From: Cryomorphaceae bacterium
GTDB taxonomy: Bacteria > Bacteroidota > Bacteroidia > Flavobacteriales > Schleiferiaceae
NCBI GenBank assembly: GCA_020832345.1
Contig: JAFIEY010000246.1
Location: forward strand, 1 to 54,098
Length of the DNA: 54,098 bases
Reading direction: 5' to 3'
The position numbers were made by a program, and so were the translations under genes. Below are positions 1 through 7,400 of the stretch, one piece after another. The stretch's first letter is position 1. Every line of letters starts with the position of its first letter. The notes beneath the pieces are model-generated. The model was not told the origin of the DNA and ran no database searches. It saw nothing but the letters and a program-made list of their open reading frames with translations.

Positions 1-139
1 TCCACTCTAAAAAGGATGATTTCAATCAAAATCGACGCGGAGGGGATTTTTGAACCGCAGCTAACCAGCTGTTAGTGAGGATTCAAAAATCTACCGACAA
101 GGAAGATTTTGGCAGAAAGGGACTTTTTAGAGCAGACTC
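1..139 (+). repeat. MITE-1 copy 1 (left end cut by window)
   Basis: Non-coding repeat of the MITE-1 family, missing its first three bases (GAG) because the window starts inside it. It has the left arm with CTCTAAAAAG, a central imperfect palindrome around CAGCTG, and the right arm with CTTTTTAGAG ending in GACTC. The arms are inverted repeats, so the element can fold into one long hairpin. The right flank is ATTTAT; the left flank is outside the window, so a target duplication cannot be tested. Confidence 0.85.
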
Positions 140-166
140 ATTTATTTTTAACCATAATAAAATGTA

Positions 167-880
167 ATGAGGAGAGTTTTTACAATTATTACTTTTTTTT
201 CTGTTTCATTTATAACTGCCCAAACGTATGATTTGGATTTGGAATTAATTATGAATGAACCTAGCACTGGGGATACAGTCATTGAAAACCAGCAAATTGA
301 TTTGGTTTTTTCGTTAATCAATCACGGGCCTGACACATTGGAAAATGGTTTTGTGTTTTCTTTTGCTGAGTTGTATAATGGAAATTATGGTCAGCCAAAT
401 TTTATATCAGGTAGCCCTGAGTTAAAGCCCGGAGATACTTTAAACTACACCATGAACAAAACTTTTAGTGGTGGTTATTCAAGTTATTTTGAGTATTGTA
501 TTGAATTTAGCAGCATTTCAGGTGCAGCCTTTTTCCCTCCACCTGATCAGTCTAAATGGCGCTCTTGTGATTCTATTCATTATATAATTCTTGCAGATTT
601 AAGTTTTGATAATAATGAAGTTACAAGTTTTCAAGACTTTTCATTTTTTGATGGGCAAAGTCTTGTAATTCGGCAGGAAGGTTTATTGCCAGATCAGTCA
701 GTAGAAATAAAATTACTGGATATGTCCGGGCGACAAATAGAGCGAATTGATATTGAATTAAATGGAGGTAATTCGCATGAAACGGTACTGCCTTGGCCTC
801 ATCATGCCAAAGGAGTTTTTTTATTGGTTACAGAGCAACGAGGTGCTTCACCGCAAGTAAAAAAGCTAATGATATACTAG
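167..880 (+). CDS. Secreted protein with T9SS C-terminal sorting domain
   Basis: 237 residues. The N-terminus is a signal peptide (basic MRR, hydrophobic stretch, cleavage likely after FITAQ). Residues ~25-120 look like an Ig-like domain of the CARDB/DUF11 type, with phrases such as LINHGPDTLENG. The last ~75 residues have the form of a type IX secretion type A sorting domain: VEIKLLDMSGRQIERI followed by a GVFLLVTE strand and a basic end, KKLMIY. The protein is therefore expected to cross the outer membrane through T9SS and be anchored or released at the cell surface. The ATG lies 27 bases after MITE-1 copy 1, so that element may supply or disturb its upstream signals. Specific function is unknown. 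Confidence 0.75.
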   Translation: MRRVFTIITFFSVSFITAQTYDLDLELIMNEPSTGDTVIENQQIDLVFSLINHGPDTLENGFVFSFAELYNGNYGQPNFISGSPELKPGDTLNYTMNKTFSGGYSSYFEYCIEFSSISGAAFFPPPDQSKWRSCDSIHYIILADLSFDNNEVTSFQDFSFFDGQSLVIRQEGLLPDQSVEIKLLDMSGRQIERIDIELNGGNSHETVLPWPHHAKGVFLLVTEQRGASPQVKKLMIY

Positions 881-898
881 GTCAATTTCTTAAATACC

Positions 899-978
899 CT
901 CCTCAAGCTAACGCTTGGTTCAGAGTACGCCATAAAAAAAGCGCCCACTAACGTGTGCGCCTTTTTTTCTTTGTGGAG
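899..978. repeat. Direct repeat DR1: copy of the ssrA 3' end and terminator
   Basis: About 80 bp nearly identical to the sequence at 3640-3720, which holds the ssrA terminator and the last bases of ssrA. This copy keeps a small CAAGC/GCTTG hairpin, AATACGCCAT-like sequence, a GCGC(C/A)CAC/GTGTGCGC terminator stem and the ssrA-derived TGGAG, then diverges. Only the last five or six bases of ssrA remain. The arrangement matches an attachment-site remnant left by an element that inserted at the ssrA 3' end. See DR2 (3465-3557) and the real gene (3716-4110). Confidence 0.75.
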
Positions 979-981
979 TAA

Positions 982-1209
982 TCCATCAAAATATCGAACC
1001 GCCTTTCAGAAGATGTTCACAAGTTACACGCCCTATGTCAGGAGATTGAATCGAAATTGGTGAATGCCCAGAATGTAGGAAATGGGGAGAGTTTGGTGAC
1101 TGATAATGCATTTTCCGATAACAAAGAGGTTGTTGAAAAAAATCTTCAAATAGAGGAATTAAAGTATAAGAAAAAAAGGAAGGTAACAACAAAAAAGAAG
1201 CCGTGGTGA
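982..1209 (+). pseudogene. C-terminal gene remnant next to DR1
   Basis: An open frame with no start codon runs from just after an in-frame TAA at 979-981 to TGA at 1207-1209. It encodes ~75 residues including SNRLSEDVHKLHALCQEIE and a lysine-rich tail ending KKKPW. The charged, helical composition looks like the C-terminal end of a real protein rather than random sequence. It begins directly at the DR1 junction, so it is probably the surviving tail of a gene cut by integration or excision at ssrA. The family is not recognised. Confidence 0.4.
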
Positions 1210-1306
1210 GATTGATTTTTTTTTACACTAAGTAGCTCATATCCACTTGATCCTTTTTTCGATAAATTTGCTATAATTGAACATGACCTATTTCGCAGTA
1301 ATTTTT

Positions 1307-1343
1307 ATAGTGAAATTATGCATACATGCCCATTTTTCACTAT
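1307..1343 (+). promoter_or_regulatory. Inverted repeat upstream of AbiEi, candidate operator
   Basis: A perfect 9-bp inverted repeat, ATAGTGAAA at 1307-1315 and TTTCACTAT at 1335-1343, lies 23 bp upstream of the abiEi ATG at 1367. The right arm overlaps a -7-like TATCTTTC. AbiEi-family antitoxins are known to repress their own operon by binding inverted repeats upstream of it, so this is the natural operator candidate. Binding here is an inference. Confidence 0.55.
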
Positions 1344-1366
1344 CTTTCGCATAAATTTACTAAGAC

Positions 1367-2161
1367 ATGATGCGTATTGTTGATTTTGTAGAAAATTGTT
1401 TGACGTATGAACAGTACGCATTTACCTGGGATGAATTAAAAGCAACAATCCCCAAGACAGACATCGCATTACGACACGAGTTAATGCGTCTTGCCGAAAA
1501 AAAAGAGATTCTTACACTTCGTCAAGGATTTTATCTGATACTTCCTCCCAGATACAAAGCATTTGGTAAGCTTCCTTTGGAGCTCTATGTTGAAAAGCTA
1601 TTTAAATTTTTAGATAAGCCTTATTACGTCGCATTTTTCTCGGCAGCAGCATTTCACGGTGCGAGCCACCAGCAGGTACAGCAAAGTTACCTCATGACAA
1701 AAGTTCCCAACCTTAGAAACATTAAAAAAGGGAATATCTATCTGAATATTTCTACCTCCAGTAATTGGCCTGTCAAAAATATACAACAAAAAAAGTCTGA
1801 TGCCGGCTTATTTAATATTTCATCACCGGCTTTAACGGCTATTGACTTAATCCACTATCAATCTAAAATGGGTGGTTTGAATAGAGTTCTCGCTATTCTG
1901 GAAGAACTAGCTGAATCTATAACTCCTGGTGATATTAAAGACTTGCTTCAATGGTATCCGCACATAAGCTCTATTCAAAGGCTTGGATTTCTCTTTGAAG
2001 AATTACAAACTGATAAAATTCTGTTGGCTCCATTCCAAGTGTACCTCAGTGAAAAGAAGTTCTTCCCGGTACTGCTAAGCCCCGATAAAGATAAAAAACC
2101 AGGCAAAGCAAATAACCTCTGGAAAATAGATAAGAATATAGAATTAGAAAGCGATTTATGA
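1367..2161 (+). CDS. abiEi: AbiEi-type antitoxin / transcriptional regulator (type IV TA)
   Basis: 264 residues. Residues ~1-65 form a winged-helix DNA-binding region (TWDELKATIP, then LRHELMRLAEKKEILTLRQG and the FYLILPP wing) typical of AbiEi proteins. The C-terminal part carries the AbiEi core (YYVAFFSAAAFHGASHQQ, later SPALTAIDLIHY). In this family the protein represses its operon and neutralises AbiEii without a stable protein complex (type IV). The frame overlaps abiEii by ATGA, a classic translational coupling. Two start codons are adjacent (ATGATG). An inverted repeat suited to autoregulation lies just upstream. The cassette sits between duplicated ssrA 3' ends and has no mobility gene of its own. 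Confidence 0.85.
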   Translation: MMRIVDFVENCLTYEQYAFTWDELKATIPKTDIALRHELMRLAEKKEILTLRQGFYLILPPRYKAFGKLPLELYVEKLFKFLDKPYYVAFFSAAAFHGASHQQVQQSYLMTKVPNLRNIKKGNIYLNISTSSNWPVKNIQQKKSDAGLFNISSPALTAIDLIHYQSKMGGLNRVLAILEELAESITPGDIKDLLQWYPHISSIQRLGFLFEELQTDKILLAPFQVYLSEKKFFPVLLSPDKDKKPGKANNLWKIDKNIELESDL

Positions 2162-2952
2162 TTCCCAAGCCCTATATAGCAAAATGGAAAGATCAGGCTC
2201 CATGGACTACCAATGAGCAGATAGAGCAAGATCTGATAATATCCAGAGCATTGGCAGTACTTTTCTCTGATGAATTCCTAAGCGAAAACATGGCATTCCG
2301 TGGAGGTACCGCACTACACAAACTTTACCTGAACCCAGCTCCCAGATACTCAGAAGACATTGACCTGGTTCAGATCAAAGAAGGTCCAATCAAGCCTATC
2401 CTAAAGAGAATAGATGAGGTCATTACCTTTTTTGAGGAAGATAGAGTGGTTAAACCCAAAGCCAATAATAACACTTTGCTTTATCGATTCAATTCGGAAT
2501 ATTCACCGGATACACGGCTCAGACTGAAAATAGAAATCAATTGCCGCGAACATTTCAATTTACTAGGATGGAATTCGTTCCCTTTCTCTGTAAAAAGTGA
2601 GTGGTTTTCTGGTCAATGTGGTATTACCACCTATCACTTAGATGAACTCCTGGAGACCAAGCTTAGAGCACTCTACCAACGCAAAAAGGGGCGAGACTTA
2701 TTTGATCTTCATTATGCTGACCAACACGGAGTGCTGGATTATGACAAGATTATTCATTGCTACTATGAGTACATGAAATTCGTAGTAGGCAAGCCACCTA
2801 CCCGAAAGGAATTCATGCTAAACATGGAGCAAAAAAAGAAATCCGCCCTTTTTTCAGGCGATATGGAAGGACTTCTGAACCCGAACCTGGAGTACAATCA
2901 GGAAAGCGCTTTTGAGTGGTTGGAGGAGACACTAATAAACAAAATGGTTTAG
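2158..2952 (+). CDS. abiEii: AbiEii-type nucleotidyltransferase toxin
   Basis: 264 residues, the usual size for the AbiEii/DUF1814 nucleotidyltransferase family. The catalytic signature is visible: RGGTALHKLYL at ~48-58, then SEDIDLV at ~67-73 with the two metal-binding acidic residues. The conserved ETKLRALYQRKKGRDLFDL follows at ~166-184, with the conserved Lys and the RDxFDL motif. AbiEii enzymes transfer nucleotides, and characterised relatives such as MenT act on tRNA. They cause abortive infection or growth arrest unless the cognate antitoxin is present. Its start overlaps the abiEi stop by 4 bp, and three bases separate it from the next gene. The active site looks intact, so the module is probably functional. 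Confidence 0.87.
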   Translation: MIPKPYIAKWKDQAPWTTNEQIEQDLIISRALAVLFSDEFLSENMAFRGGTALHKLYLNPAPRYSEDIDLVQIKEGPIKPILKRIDEVITFFEEDRVVKPKANNNTLLYRFNSEYSPDTRLRLKIEINCREHFNLLGWNSFPFSVKSEWFSGQCGITTYHLDELLETKLRALYQRKKGRDLFDLHYADQHGVLDYDKIIHCYYEYMKFVVGKPPTRKEFMLNMEQKKKSALFSGDMEGLLNPNLEYNQESAFEWLEETLINKMV

Positions 2953-2955
2953 AAT

Positions 2956-3342
2956 ATGACTTACGATCAGCAAGTGAAATTCGAGGAGCTATTAAGTTTT
3001 ATATCAACGCATACCATTGATAGAAGAAGGCCTCATATCGACAAGAAAGCCTTTGAAGAAAATATCAAATGGAATGCTTCTTTGTTCTTTGCAAAGGTTA
3101 TACAATTGGCAAAGCCAAGTAAACGGGAGCTTACCCTAGAAGAATTTTACGAGTTTAAAAGGAAATACGAAATACAAAAAGGAACTAAAATTAATGCGGA
3201 TAAATTATTTCAAAAGCACTGGCTGAGAAATATCTTAGACACCATAAAAATCGCAGGAACAGTATCGTCAGCATGTCATAGCTTTAAGGAATTTGCCCAT
3301 TACTACCAAGAATTAACCTTGAGTCCACTCCAACAAGGATGA
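2956..3342 (+). CDS. Third gene of the AbiE operon, unknown function
   Basis: 128 residues, starting 4 bp after the abiEii stop and on the same strand, so almost certainly co-transcribed. It is predicted soluble and rich in aromatic and charged residues, with no recognised motif and no signal peptide. The last seven codons (SPLQQG plus stop) are read from inside MITE-1 copy 2, which begins at 3321. The original C-terminus has therefore been replaced or extended by the mobile element. It could be an accessory to the AbiE pair or an unrelated cargo gene. Confidence 0.6.
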   Translation: MTYDQQVKFEELLSFISTHTIDRRRPHIDKKAFEENIKWNASLFFAKVIQLAKPSKRELTLEEFYEFKRKYEIQKGTKINADKLFQKHWLRNILDTIKIAGTVSSACHSFKEFAHYYQELTLSPLQQG

Positions 3343-3456
3343 TTTCAATCAAAATCGAGGGGATTCTTGAATCGGAGCTAACTAAATGTTATTGAAAATT
3401 AAAAAATCTACCGATAAGGAAGATTTTGGCAGAAAGGGACTTTTTGGAGCAGACTC
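3321..3456 (+). repeat. MITE-1 copy 2
   Basis: 136 bp from GAGTCCACTC to GCAGACTC, same orientation as copy 1. The left flank is AACCTT and the right flank ATTTAT, so no target duplication is seen. The right flank equals that of copy 1, which suggests exchange between copies rather than a clean insertion. It supplies the stop codon of the upstream gene, and its hairpin may also act as a terminator. Confidence 0.85.
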
Positions 3457-3464
3457 ATTTATTC

Positions 3465-3557
3465 CTCACTCAAGCTAATGCTTGGCTCAGAATACGCCAT
3501 AAAAAAAGCGCCCACTAACGTGTGCGCCTTTTTTTCTTTGTGGAGTTGGCGGGGTTA
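3465..3557. repeat. Direct repeat DR2: second copy of the ssrA 3' end and terminator
   Basis: Nearly identical to 3640-3736. It contains the terminator stem (GCGCCCAC/GTGTGCGC, one arm with a mismatch) and the last ~16 bases of ssrA read on the minus strand (TGGAGTTGGCGGGGTT). It then diverges at ACTATCG. It lies between MITE-1 copy 2 and ssrA and bounds the AbiE cassette on the right, as DR1 does on the left. Confidence 0.8.
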
Positions 3558-3639
3558 CTATCGTGAGCCCGATCGGGAGGGCGCATCAATGAAAAAAAGG
3601 TTACATCCCTCCGGGCTGTACTTTTTTTATGGCGTATTC
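3558..3639. other. Short spacer between DR2 and ssrA terminator
   Basis: About 80 bp with no gene. It holds a possible hairpin in which AGCCCG and GGAGGG pair with CCCTCC and CGGGCT downstream. Its right end, ATGGCGTATTC at ~3617-3640, is the inverse of GAATACGCCAT at ~3665-3675, so the DR3 copy is part of a larger palindrome flanked by T and A tracts. This may be the remnant of a third insertion. Confidence 0.4.
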
Positions 3640-3675
3640 CTCACTCAAGCTAACGCTTGGCTCAGAATACGCCAT

Positions 3676-3709
3676 AAAAAAAGCGCACACTAACGTGTGC
3701 GCCTTTTTT
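3676..3709 (-). terminator. Rho-independent terminator of ssrA
   Basis: The minus strand reads a perfect 8-bp stem, GCGCACAC with loop GTTA and GTGTGCGC, followed by a run of T (the A run at 3676-3682). It lies directly downstream of the ssrA 3' end. The A/T tracts on both sides would let it work in either direction. Confidence 0.85.
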
Positions 3710-3715
3710 TCTTTG

Positions 3716-4110
3716 TGGAGTTGGCGGGGTTCGAACCCGCGTCCAAACAAACGTGAAAAGTGTTTTCTACATGCTTATCTCACCATTAATTTTCGTCAAT
3801 TGGCCGGCGATGAGCAGCCTAACAATTGCTTATTTGCTAAATTTCGAAAGTATGTCGCAACGCCATACAATCTATACCTACTTTTCTGGCACCTCGTGAT
3901 CGGACTCCACAGGTAAGGGATTCCGCGAGATGGCTCGCTCCCACACCTCGTGTGAGATTAGCTCTAATCTGCTATCGCATGATTAGGCGGCAAGCGCGTA
4001 GTTATCTTCGCCAGTTAAAAAATGTGAAACGAATGTTTTGCGAGAATTCCTTTCGATACTCGACATGCTTACACGATCCATCGACTTGCTGTCAATACCA
4101 AGTCAACCCC
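3716..4110 (-). ncRNA. ssrA: tmRNA (transfer-messenger RNA)
   Basis: 395 nt on the minus strand. The 5' end GGGGTTGAC pairs with CAACTCC at the 3' end to form the acceptor stem. The T-arm reads GGGTTCGAACCC. The tag frame at 4012-3983 is GGC GAA GAT AAC TAC GCG CTT GCC GCC TAA, giving (A)GEDNYALAA, a typical Bacteroidota degradation tag. The CCA end is not encoded after the discriminator A. tmRNA with SmpB rescues stalled ribosomes and tags the unfinished protein for proteolysis. A perfect Bacteroidota promoter lies just upstream and a strong terminator downstream. The 3' end is a classic integration site, and two partial copies lie to the left. Confidence 0.96.
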
Positions 4111-4123
4111 AAAGAACTTGCTG

Positions 4124-4153
4124 CAAAGATACGATATTTTCGCCTTTTAGCAA
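4124..4153 (-). promoter_or_regulatory. Promoter of ssrA (Bacteroidota -33/-7 type)
   Basis: On the minus strand TTG (4153-4151) and TATCTTTG (4131-4124) are separated by 19 bases. This matches the Bacteroidota housekeeping sigma consensus TTG...TAnnTTTG. The mature tmRNA starts 13 bases after the -7 box. Confidence 0.85.
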
Positions 4154-4216
4154 TTACCTTTGCCTAAATATCTTTGAGGCTTTACAAAGCTTTAGCCCAC
4201 CTTAAAATATTTTAGA

Positions 4217-5425
4217 ATGACCATTGGAATTATTAGAGAAGGAAAAACGCCCCCCGATAAACGCGTGCCGTTTACACCCGAACAACTCGTGGAATTTAAA
4301 GATAAATTTGATGTCGATATAATCGTCGAACCCAGTCCAATCCGGGCTTATCCCGATGATGAATATCGAAAACTCGGCATCGAGGTTTCTGCGGATTTGA
4401 GCAACTGTGATGTCTTAATGGGTGTGAAGGAAGTGCCAATGGATCAGCTCATCCCAGATAAAACCTATTTCTTCTTTTCACATACCATCAAAGAGCAACC
4501 GTATAATCGGGAACTGCTTCGTAAAATTTTGCAGAAAAATATTCGCTTGATTGATTACGAGGTGTTGACTAAACCCAGTGGTGTACGCCTGGTGGGATTT
4601 GGCCGATACGCCGGAATTGTAGGTGCATACAACGGTATATTGGCCTGGGGAAAATACAGTAAGACCTATGATTTGAAACCCGCAAATCAATGTTACGATC
4701 GGACAGAACTCAATGAACAGTTGAAATCCGTTCGCTTACCGCCATCTTTTAAAATTGTACTCACAGGTACGGGTAGAGTTTCTAAAGGCGCACAGGAAGT
4801 CCTCGATGATCTAGGGATTGAAAAGGTTAGCCCCTTGGAATTTTTAGATAGAGATTATAACGCTCCGGTTTATACAGTGCTTGAGGTTAATCACTACTTT
4901 TTTCGGGCAGACAACAAGCCATTTGATAAAGCTGCTTTTTACCAAAATCCCGTCGGTCATCTGGCCCGGTTTAAACCTTTTGCCAATTCATCCGACATGT
5001 ATATTCCTTGTCATTTTTGGGACAGTCGCTCTCCTTTTATCTTCACCAACGACGATGCCAGGCATGCTAAAAACCGAATTAAAATTGTCGCCGATGTGAG
5101 CTGTGATATCGATGGGCCTATTTGCTCCACCAAGCGACCCAGCACCATCGACAAACCGCTTTACGGCTATGACCCGATTACCCATAGTGAAGTGCCTTTT
5201 GGACAACCAGGGTCCATTGGAGTGATGGCGGTGGACAATCTGCCCTGTGAATTACCACGTGATGCATCGAGAGATTTTGGGGCGGAACTTATGGAGAACG
5301 TAATGCCCGCACTTTTGGGAGATGATCCCACAGAAATTATTTCAAGGGCTTCAATAACCGATGGAGCCGGAAAACTCGGACCACATTTTACACACTTAAA
5401 AAATTATGTCGAACATGAAGATTAA
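4217..5425 (+). CDS. Saccharopine dehydrogenase-like NAD(P)-dependent oxidoreductase
   Basis: 402 residues. The N-terminus (MTIGIIREGKTPPDKRVPFTPEQ) is the start of the alanine dehydrogenase/transhydrogenase N-terminal family, shared with lysine-forming saccharopine dehydrogenase (LYS1). The nucleotide-binding segment IVLTGTGRVSKGAQEVL at ~185-201 fits a Rossmann turn. The conserved ADVSCDIDGPICST at ~290-304 and YGYDPITHSEVPFGQ are typical of the Bacteroidota LYS1-like group. The probable reaction is NAD-linked oxidative cleavage or formation of saccharopine, but the substrate cannot be proven from sequence. The next gene overlaps its 3' end by 20 bp, so the two may be translationally coupled although their functions look unrelated. 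Confidence 0.75.
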   Translation: MTIGIIREGKTPPDKRVPFTPEQLVEFKDKFDVDIIVEPSPIRAYPDDEYRKLGIEVSADLSNCDVLMGVKEVPMDQLIPDKTYFFFSHTIKEQPYNRELLRKILQKNIRLIDYEVLTKPSGVRLVGFGRYAGIVGAYNGILAWGKYSKTYDLKPANQCYDRTELNEQLKSVRLPPSFKIVLTGTGRVSKGAQEVLDDLGIEKVSPLEFLDRDYNAPVYTVLEVNHYFFRADNKPFDKAAFYQNPVGHLARFKPFANSSDMYIPCHFWDSRSPFIFTNDDARHAKNRIKIVADVSCDIDGPICSTKRPSTIDKPLYGYDPITHSEVPFGQPGSIGVMAVDNLPCELPRDASRDFGAELMENVMPALLGDDPTEIISRASITDGAGKLGPHFTHLKNYVEHED

Positions 5426-7400
5426 ATTACTTTTTTGCCTGATTTTTTCTGGCTTTTTCTTTTTTGAAGCTATAGCTGGTGATACTATTGTAGTGAAAGC
5501 CCAGCAGGACAGGGATTTGGTTTGGTATCAACGTTACAGGGACTGGGCTGATTTTCCCGCAAATAAAGAGTTTCACCATGTCAATATGCAATTTACCATG
5601 GGATGTGCATCTGGTGGTTGCTCGGATTGGGATTATACGGTATTGGTTTTTCTTTTAAAACCAACCGGCAAAATGGACTCTACCATTGCTTCCATTGATA
5701 CCGTTTCTATATCCCCACTGGTGATTGATACGGTTTGGAATGTTACCCCAAACAAAGAGCGGTTTGAACTCGGACGAATGATAACACCCTATGGAGGCTA
5801 CATGGCGCGAAATCAGCATGGATATAACAACGGCTGGAAACATCGCTTTGATTTTGATGTGACTGATTTTCAAATATTGATGGAGGATTCTGTAGAAATT
5901 GAGGTCTTTTATCAGGGTTGGTCTGCGGGCTTCAGTGCCACCATTGATTTTCAAATGGTAGAGGGAACACCACCACGAAGGGTGCGCCGTATAGAAAACA
6001 TTTACACACCGGGTGGATATAATTACTTTACACCTCAGCAATTTGAAACGGATGTTTTGCCACCCAAAAAACTGTATTTTGAACCCGGGGATCACAGTGC
6101 TGTTCTGCGGTTTATTCCTTCCGGTCACGGTTTTATAAATGCCGTAAATTGTGCGGAGTTTTGCCAAAGAAACTACGAAGTTCACATCAATGGCACCAAG
6201 ACTTTTGAGCAACTTATGTGGCGCGACGATTGCGGATTAAACCCCATTCATCCGCAAGGTGGTACATGGCTGTACGATCGTGCCAATTGGTGTCCCGGTA
6301 GCGAGGTGATAACTTATACCCACGAGTTGAGTAACTATTTTTCACCCGGTGATTCCATGGATTTTGATATTGATATCGAACCCATCATTTACACCGTACC
6401 CCCTGGAGAAACCCCGGCAAATTATAATTTATCGGCCCAGTTAATTACTTATGAAGCTCCCCTCCGTCAACGCGATGCTGCCATTACACGGATTATAACG
6501 CCGAGTGATCACGAACAAAATAGCCGAATGAATCCGAGTTGTGGAAAAGCCATTGTGGAGATCATCAACAAGGGAAGTGAGCCGCTTACTTCCGTGAGCA
6601 TCCACTACGGAATTAATTCTGCACCGCAATTAAAATACAAATGGACAGGCAACCTGGCGATGATGGAAAAGGAAATTGTAGAGCTGCCTTTTGATCAGGC
6701 GGAAAATTGGTATAGCTTTTATGGCATCAATCAGTTTCAAGCCTGGACTGTGGCGCCAAATGGAGCGTATGATCAATACCCCGAAAATGATGCGCAAGTC
6801 ACCTTCTTTGAGGCGCCAAGGGTTTTACCTGCTGACATTCGCGTTTTTTTTCGCACAAACAATCGGGGAGATGAAACCTTCTGGCACCTTAAAGACGCCT
6901 CGGGTGTAGTAATTGATAGTGGGGATAACCTCGCCAATAATACGCTTTACGATATACCAATCTCACTGGCTACGGGATGTTATGAATTTGTACTTGGTGA
7001 TAGAGGTAAAAATGGTTTGAGTTTTTGGGCCAATAATGACGGTGGCGGATTTGCCCGATTAATGTCGCCCAATAGCACGCTTCAAATCTTTAATCCTGAT
7101 TTTGGCACCGAAATCCGGTATTACTTTACCGTAGGTTTTGGTCTTTCTTCGGATGCGTATCAGGTATCTCAACGCTTTGCGGTTTTCCCAAACCCAACGG
7201 ATGGTCGGGTCAATATCGCAACGGAAGGGCAGGAGGTGAAAGTCACGGTTAAAGATCAAATGGGGCGCTCGGTGAAAAAGGTCACTTTTAAATCCGACGA
7301 AATACCCCGTATGGATTTGTCGAATTTGGCCTCGGGCGTTTATTTGGTGCGTATTGAAGACGAACGCGGTCACGAAGTTTACAAAATTGTGCTACGATAA
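5406..7400 (+). CDS. PNGase F-like secreted glycosidase with T9SS sorting domain
   Basis: 664 residues. It has a signal peptide (hydrophobic LLFCLIFSGFFFFEAIAGD). The body resembles peptide-N-glycosidase F: an N-terminal segment HHVNMQFTMGCASGGCSDWDY and a second region around VEIEVFYQGWSAGFSATIDFQ with NIYTPGGYNYFTP. PNGase F cleaves asparagine-linked glycans from glycoproteins. The final ~80 residues (FAVFPNPTDGRVNIATEGQ ... GVYLVRIED ... YKIVLR) are a T9SS type A sorting domain. It is therefore an exported, probably surface-attached or secreted enzyme for using host or environmental glycoproteins. The start could be M1 (5406) or M4 (5415); both overlap the upstream gene. The 3' end overlaps the convergent gene by 9 bp. 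Confidence 0.78.
   Translation: MSNMKIKLLFCLIFSGFFFFEAIAGDTIVVKAQQDRDLVWYQRYRDWADFPANKEFHHVNMQFTMGCASGGCSDWDYTVLVFLLKPTGKMDSTIASIDTVSISPLVIDTVWNVTPNKERFELGRMITPYGGYMARNQHGYNNGWKHRFDFDVTDFQILMEDSVEIEVFYQGWSAGFSATIDFQMVEGTPPRRVRRIENIYTPGGYNYFTPQQFETDVLPPKKLYFEPGDHSAVLRFIPSGHGFINAVNCAEFCQRNYEVHINGTKTFEQLMWRDDCGLNPIHPQGGTWLYDRANWCPGSEVITYTHELSNYFSPGDSMDFDIDIEPIIYTVPPGETPANYNLSAQLITYEAPLRQRDAAITRIITPSDHEQNSRMNPSCGKAIVEIINKGSEPLTSVSIHYGINSAPQLKYKWTGNLAMMEKEIVELPFDQAENWYSFYGINQFQAWTVAPNGAYDQYPENDAQVTFFEAPRVLPADIRVFFRTNNRGDETFWHLKDASGVVIDSGDNLANNTLYDIPISLATGCYEFVLGDRGKNGLSFWANNDGGGFARLMSPNSTLQIFNPDFGTEIRYYFTVGFGLSSDAYQVSQRFAVFPNPTDGRVNIATEGQEVKVTVKDQMGRSVKKVTFKSDEIPRMDLSNLASGVYLVRIEDERGHEVYKIVLR

Noticed and set aside
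3478-3916. Two open frames across the ssrA 3' region
   Set aside because: They lie over the terminator repeats and ssrA itself on the opposite strand; the protein repeats only reflect the repeated DNA.
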